Part shown: one piece after another, positions 62,206 to 64,000 of the stretch
Numbering within the stretch: the stretch's first letter is position 1
How the letters are laid out: each line of letters starts with the position of its first letter
Assembly: GCA_029785085.1 (NCBI GenBank)
Contig: JAFMAI010000002.1
Location: 58,351 to 122,350 of the forward strand
Direction of reading: 5' to 3'
Length of the DNA: 64,000 bases
Origin: Nitrososphaerota archaeon
GTDB lineage: Archaea > Thermoproteota > Nitrososphaeria > Nitrososphaerales > Gagatemarchaeaceae
Made by a program: the position numbers and the translations under genes
Notes under the pieces: model-generated
The model's database searches: none
Told to the model about the DNA's origin: nothing
The model's input: the letters and a program-made list of their open reading frames with translations, nothing else

Positions 62206-62340
62206 CTAGGACCTTTGACGCTCCTGACGTCGTCGCCCAGGAATCTGCATGCATGCAGCCCGCTGGTATCTGCAACAGGTGCAGCTCGAGCAGCTTTCGT
62301 AGTCTTTGTGTCTGCAGATCTTGCAGACGCAGGAAGCCAT
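62206..62340 (-). CDS. Tiny Cys-rich protein, 44 aa
   Basis: ATG 62340 gives MASCVCKICRHKDYESCSSC, then TCCRYQRAACMQI and a short Arg-rich tail. Nine cysteines in the first 33 residues point to a zinc or iron-sulfur site. It lies 21 bp downstream of the HD-domain gene on the same strand, suggesting it ends the trm56-tfe-HD operon. Too short for many gene finders. I do not recognise the family. Confidence 0.7.
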   Translation of the reverse strand: MASCVCKICRHKDYESCSSCTCCRYQRAACMQIPGRRRQERQRS

Positions 62341-62361
62341 GGTTATGTCGCTTGGTCGTCG

Positions 62362-62904
62362 TTATTTCACATTATCGAAGACGACTTTTTCAGGGTCTTC
62401 CTCCAGCTCTTCTCGGAGCCTCTCCCTAAGGCCCAGGAGGCGCCCCACGTCATGCTTCTTGACCGTGAACCTGCGCACCTCCTCTTCGAACGGCCGAACC
62501 TTGTCTCCGTCGACCATCTTATCTGCGAAGCAGACTATCCTTTCTTCCAGAGTCCGGGGTATGTAATCCAAATCTGGCAACCCGAGCGACTTCGCCTCTT
62601 CGGGAGAGATTCCAGCACCTACATGCTTCTGGATTATCTCAGCGACCTTCTTCCCGGCCCCCTCCCTCTCTGCGATCCCTGCACCTTCCACGCCATGTCT
62701 GACAGTCTGGACTCTGGACCTCCCTATGTCGTGGAGCATGGCCGCGACACCCACCGCTTTGTCGTCTATCTCGTATCCGTGTCTCCCGAACTCTTCTGCC
62801 AGCGCCAACGCGACCTTGGTCACAGTCCTGCAGTGTGAGACGATCCTTTCGTCGCTGCCATACTTTCGATGGAGCGCCTCTGCCTCCCCTTGAGAACCGA
62901 TCAC
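62362..62904 (-). CDS. HD-domain hydrolase (TIGR00295-like)
   Basis: HD phosphohydrolase: HCRTVTKVALALAEEFGRHG, AAMLHDIGRSRVQTVRHGVEGAGIAE with the HD pair, and EIIQKHVGAGISPEEA and FADKMVDGDKV for the other ligands. This archaeal group is uncharacterised but may hydrolyse nucleotides or ribonucleotide esters. 180 aa. Start overlaps the tfe stop by four bases. Confidence 0.9.
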   Translation of the reverse strand: MIGSQGEAEALHRKYGSDERIVSHCRTVTKVALALAEEFGRHGYEIDDKAVGVAAMLHDIGRSRVQTVRHGVEGAGIAEREGAGKKVAEIIQKHVGAGISPEEAKSLGLPDLDYIPRTLEERIVCFADKMVDGDKVRPFEEEVRRFTVKKHDVGRLLGLRERLREELEEDPEKVVFDNVK

Positions 62905-63410
62905 TTAGCGAGTTCCTCTTCCAGTTGCTTGATCTTCCAATTCAGGGCGTCCTTCAGCTCTGCATTGTCAAGGCGGTTCAGGGACTTGCCGCAGACTGGG
63001 CACTTGAAGAAGTTCTCCATCGCGTCCTCGAATGTCCTAGTCAGGCATGTGGGGGTTCCGCAGTGGTAGAACTCGTGCATCTCTTCATATTCGAGGCGCT
63101 GCCTTAGCCTGTTCAGGACCTTCTTGCGCTGCGTCTGGATGAACCCATCCGTCTGGTCTCGCTGGGCCTTCCACCTGTAGACGAACCAGCCTCTCTTGGG
63201 GTCCCTGACCCTAACTCCGGTTATGAGGCTCCGACCAAACAGATCGTAGAGGGCCTTCCTGACTGTCTTTATCTTGAGTCCCGTGGCGGAGGCAATCTCT
63301 TCGTCAGTAGCATTCTCATTGTTTAGAAGCGCCCTTGCTACCCTGACATAGTCAGGTCCGCCTATGAGTCCGGCGACCTTCACAAACGTGTCTTCGTATT
63401 CAATCTTCAA
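62901..63410 (-). CDS. tfe: Transcription factor E, alpha subunit
   Basis: TFE helps open promoters with archaeal RNA polymerase, TBP and TFB. It has the N-terminal winged helix (VARALLNNENATDEEIASATGLKIKTVRKALYDLFGRSLITGVRVRDPKRGWFVYRW), a helix linker and a zinc ribbon (FYHCGTPTCLTR ... FKCPVCGKSL). 169 aa. Overlap of four bases with both neighbouring genes shows a tight operon. Confidence 0.96.
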   Translation of the reverse strand: MKIEYEDTFVKVAGLIGGPDYVRVARALLNNENATDEEIASATGLKIKTVRKALYDLFGRSLITGVRVRDPKRGWFVYRWKAQRDQTDGFIQTQRKKVLNRLRQRLEYEEMHEFYHCGTPTCLTRTFEDAMENFFKCPVCGKSLNRLDNAELKDALNWKIKQLEEELAK

Positions 63411-63931
63411 TTTTCTACAACTCTCTTGCCCCGGACCGAAGGCAAGATTCTAAGCCTACTTTGGCTGAACGTCCTCTTAAGCTCTTCTCCGCCCTGGACC
63501 TCGTGGAGCATGATGGCAAGGGCTGCCACCTCCGAGTGAGGCTGAGAGGTGACCGCGACGTTGAAGTCCGCTTCATGATAGATCTTTCCAGGAACCTTCG
63601 GCCCTCCTACGACGATAAGGCCCTTCTCTAGGTTGCGAAGGTCTTGAATCACATCCTGGATAGGCACACCGTACATGGTAAGGTGGATTACACTCCTTCC
63701 TTCCTTCTTTGCCTCTCTTACCACCCCCCTCCACGGCGCGCCTAGCACGGCGCGGAAGTCCCCGCCCCAGGTCTTGTTCACCTCTTCGAGCGTAGCTGTG
63801 ACGTCATTCTCGGCGTCTTCGAGATAGATGCACTCGGCCCCCAACGCCCTGGAGACCAGGCAGAGGTGTGTGAGCGTCCTTTCGTCCCTCACGTATCTCT
63901 GCCCCAGCCTAAGCACCTTGATGCTCTTCAC
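63407..63931 (-). CDS. trm56: tRNA (cytidine56-2'-O)-methyltransferase
   Basis: SPOUT-class methyltransferase that methylates C56 in the T-loop of archaeal tRNAs. Blocks: IKVLRLGQRYVRDERTLTHLCLVSRALGAECIYL, VIHLTMYGVPIQDVI, LIVVGGPKVPGKIYHEADFNVAVTSQPHSEVAALA, the knotted SAM site. 174 aa. GTG start at 63931. Sits directly upstream of tfe, coupled by a four-base overlap. Confidence 0.94.
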   Translation of the reverse strand: MKSIKVLRLGQRYVRDERTLTHLCLVSRALGAECIYLEDAENDVTATLEEVNKTWGGDFRAVLGAPWRGVVREAKKEGRSVIHLTMYGVPIQDVIQDLRNLEKGLIVVGGPKVPGKIYHEADFNVAVTSQPHSEVAALAIMLHEVQGGEELKRTFSQSRLRILPSVRGKRVVEN

Positions 63932-63955
63932 CCTGCCTCCTCTCGTCCTCCCTCT

Positions 63956-64000
63956 TCAGCCCCGGTAGATGAACAGTGACTCGGGCCATGGCGCAGCTTT
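63956..64000 (-). CDS. Possible C-terminal end of an upstream gene, cut by window edge
   Basis: On the minus strand a frame entering from the right edge reads KAAPWPESLFIYRG then TGA, which looks like a real protein end. It stops 24 bp before the trm56 start in the same direction. Too short to name. Confidence 0.35.
   Translation of the reverse strand, partial: KAAPWPESLFIYRG

Noticed and set aside
1..64000. CRISPR array, transposase, prophage or integrase
   Set aside because: No regularly spaced repeats and no recombinase, transposase or phage structural genes were seen.

Overview
The window looks like a chromosomal segment of a GC-rich archaeon of the TACK group, most likely a Nitrososphaerota/Thermoproteota relative. 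The evidence is a CdvB/ESCRT-III-type protein, TFE, Trm56, TiaS, Tsr3, AlaX, Nre, Mre11-Rad50, a DUF4443 regulator, a type-A-like RNase P RNA, a split initiator tRNA gene and many leaderless genes with a TATA box 25-33 nt before the start codon. Thioredoxin, MsrB, nitroreductase and LLM flavoenzyme genes suggest a redox-active, probably oxygen-exposed lifestyle; the latter families often use F420 or flavin. I see no insertion sequence, prophage or CRISPR array.

Layout. 0-13 kb: a 5'-truncated threonine dehydratase-like gene, a Bat-type HTH regulator, thioredoxin, an M32 carboxypeptidase, a SIS-domain protein, an RNase H-like protein, a YgjP-type metalloprotease, an aldo-keto reductase/nitroreductase pair, a ParB-like protein and MsrB. 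13-22 kb: a cysteine synthase-like/rhodanese-like fusion, an HtrA-type protease, a zinc-ribbon/CBS protein, a broken small gene, the pyrE-pyrD-pyrF operon, a nuclease-like protein and a phosphoribosyltransferase. 22.7-24.0 kb is a gene-poor stretch with a long hairpin. 24-31 kb: FKBP, small zinc-ribbon and membrane proteins, a tight three-gene SPFH/zinc-ribbon operon, DUF72 and a Y-family DNA polymerase. 31-46 kb: membrane proteins, a BtuF-like binding protein divergent from an S-component-like membrane protein, NAD(P)HX epimerase, CdvB, a CAP-domain protein, HIT, Dph6, DUF4443, a DUF59 protein, O-methyltransferase, LLM oxidoreductase, DMT permease, an SRPBCC protein with a frameshifted tail, and a membrane-anchored sulfite-oxidase-family molybdoenzyme. 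46-52 kb: AlaX followed by the nre-rad50-mre11 repair block. 52-55 kb: the RNase P RNA inside a long gene-poor stretch, then tsr3. 55-64 kb: an Lrp-type RAM protein, tiaS, a trans-sulfuration enzyme, a thioredoxin-fold pair, an MFS permease, initiator tRNA-Met with two insertions, a tiny Cys-rich protein, and the operon trm56-tfe-HD phosphohydrolase.

How they work together: the strongest functional blocks are UMP synthesis (pyrE-D-F), double-strand-break repair (mre11-rad50-nre), tRNA/rRNA maturation (RNase P RNA, tiaS, trm56, tsr3, alaX) and the SPFH/zinc-ribbon membrane operon. At least two genes carry single-base frameshifts; whether these are real decay or assembly errors cannot be told from the sequence alone.
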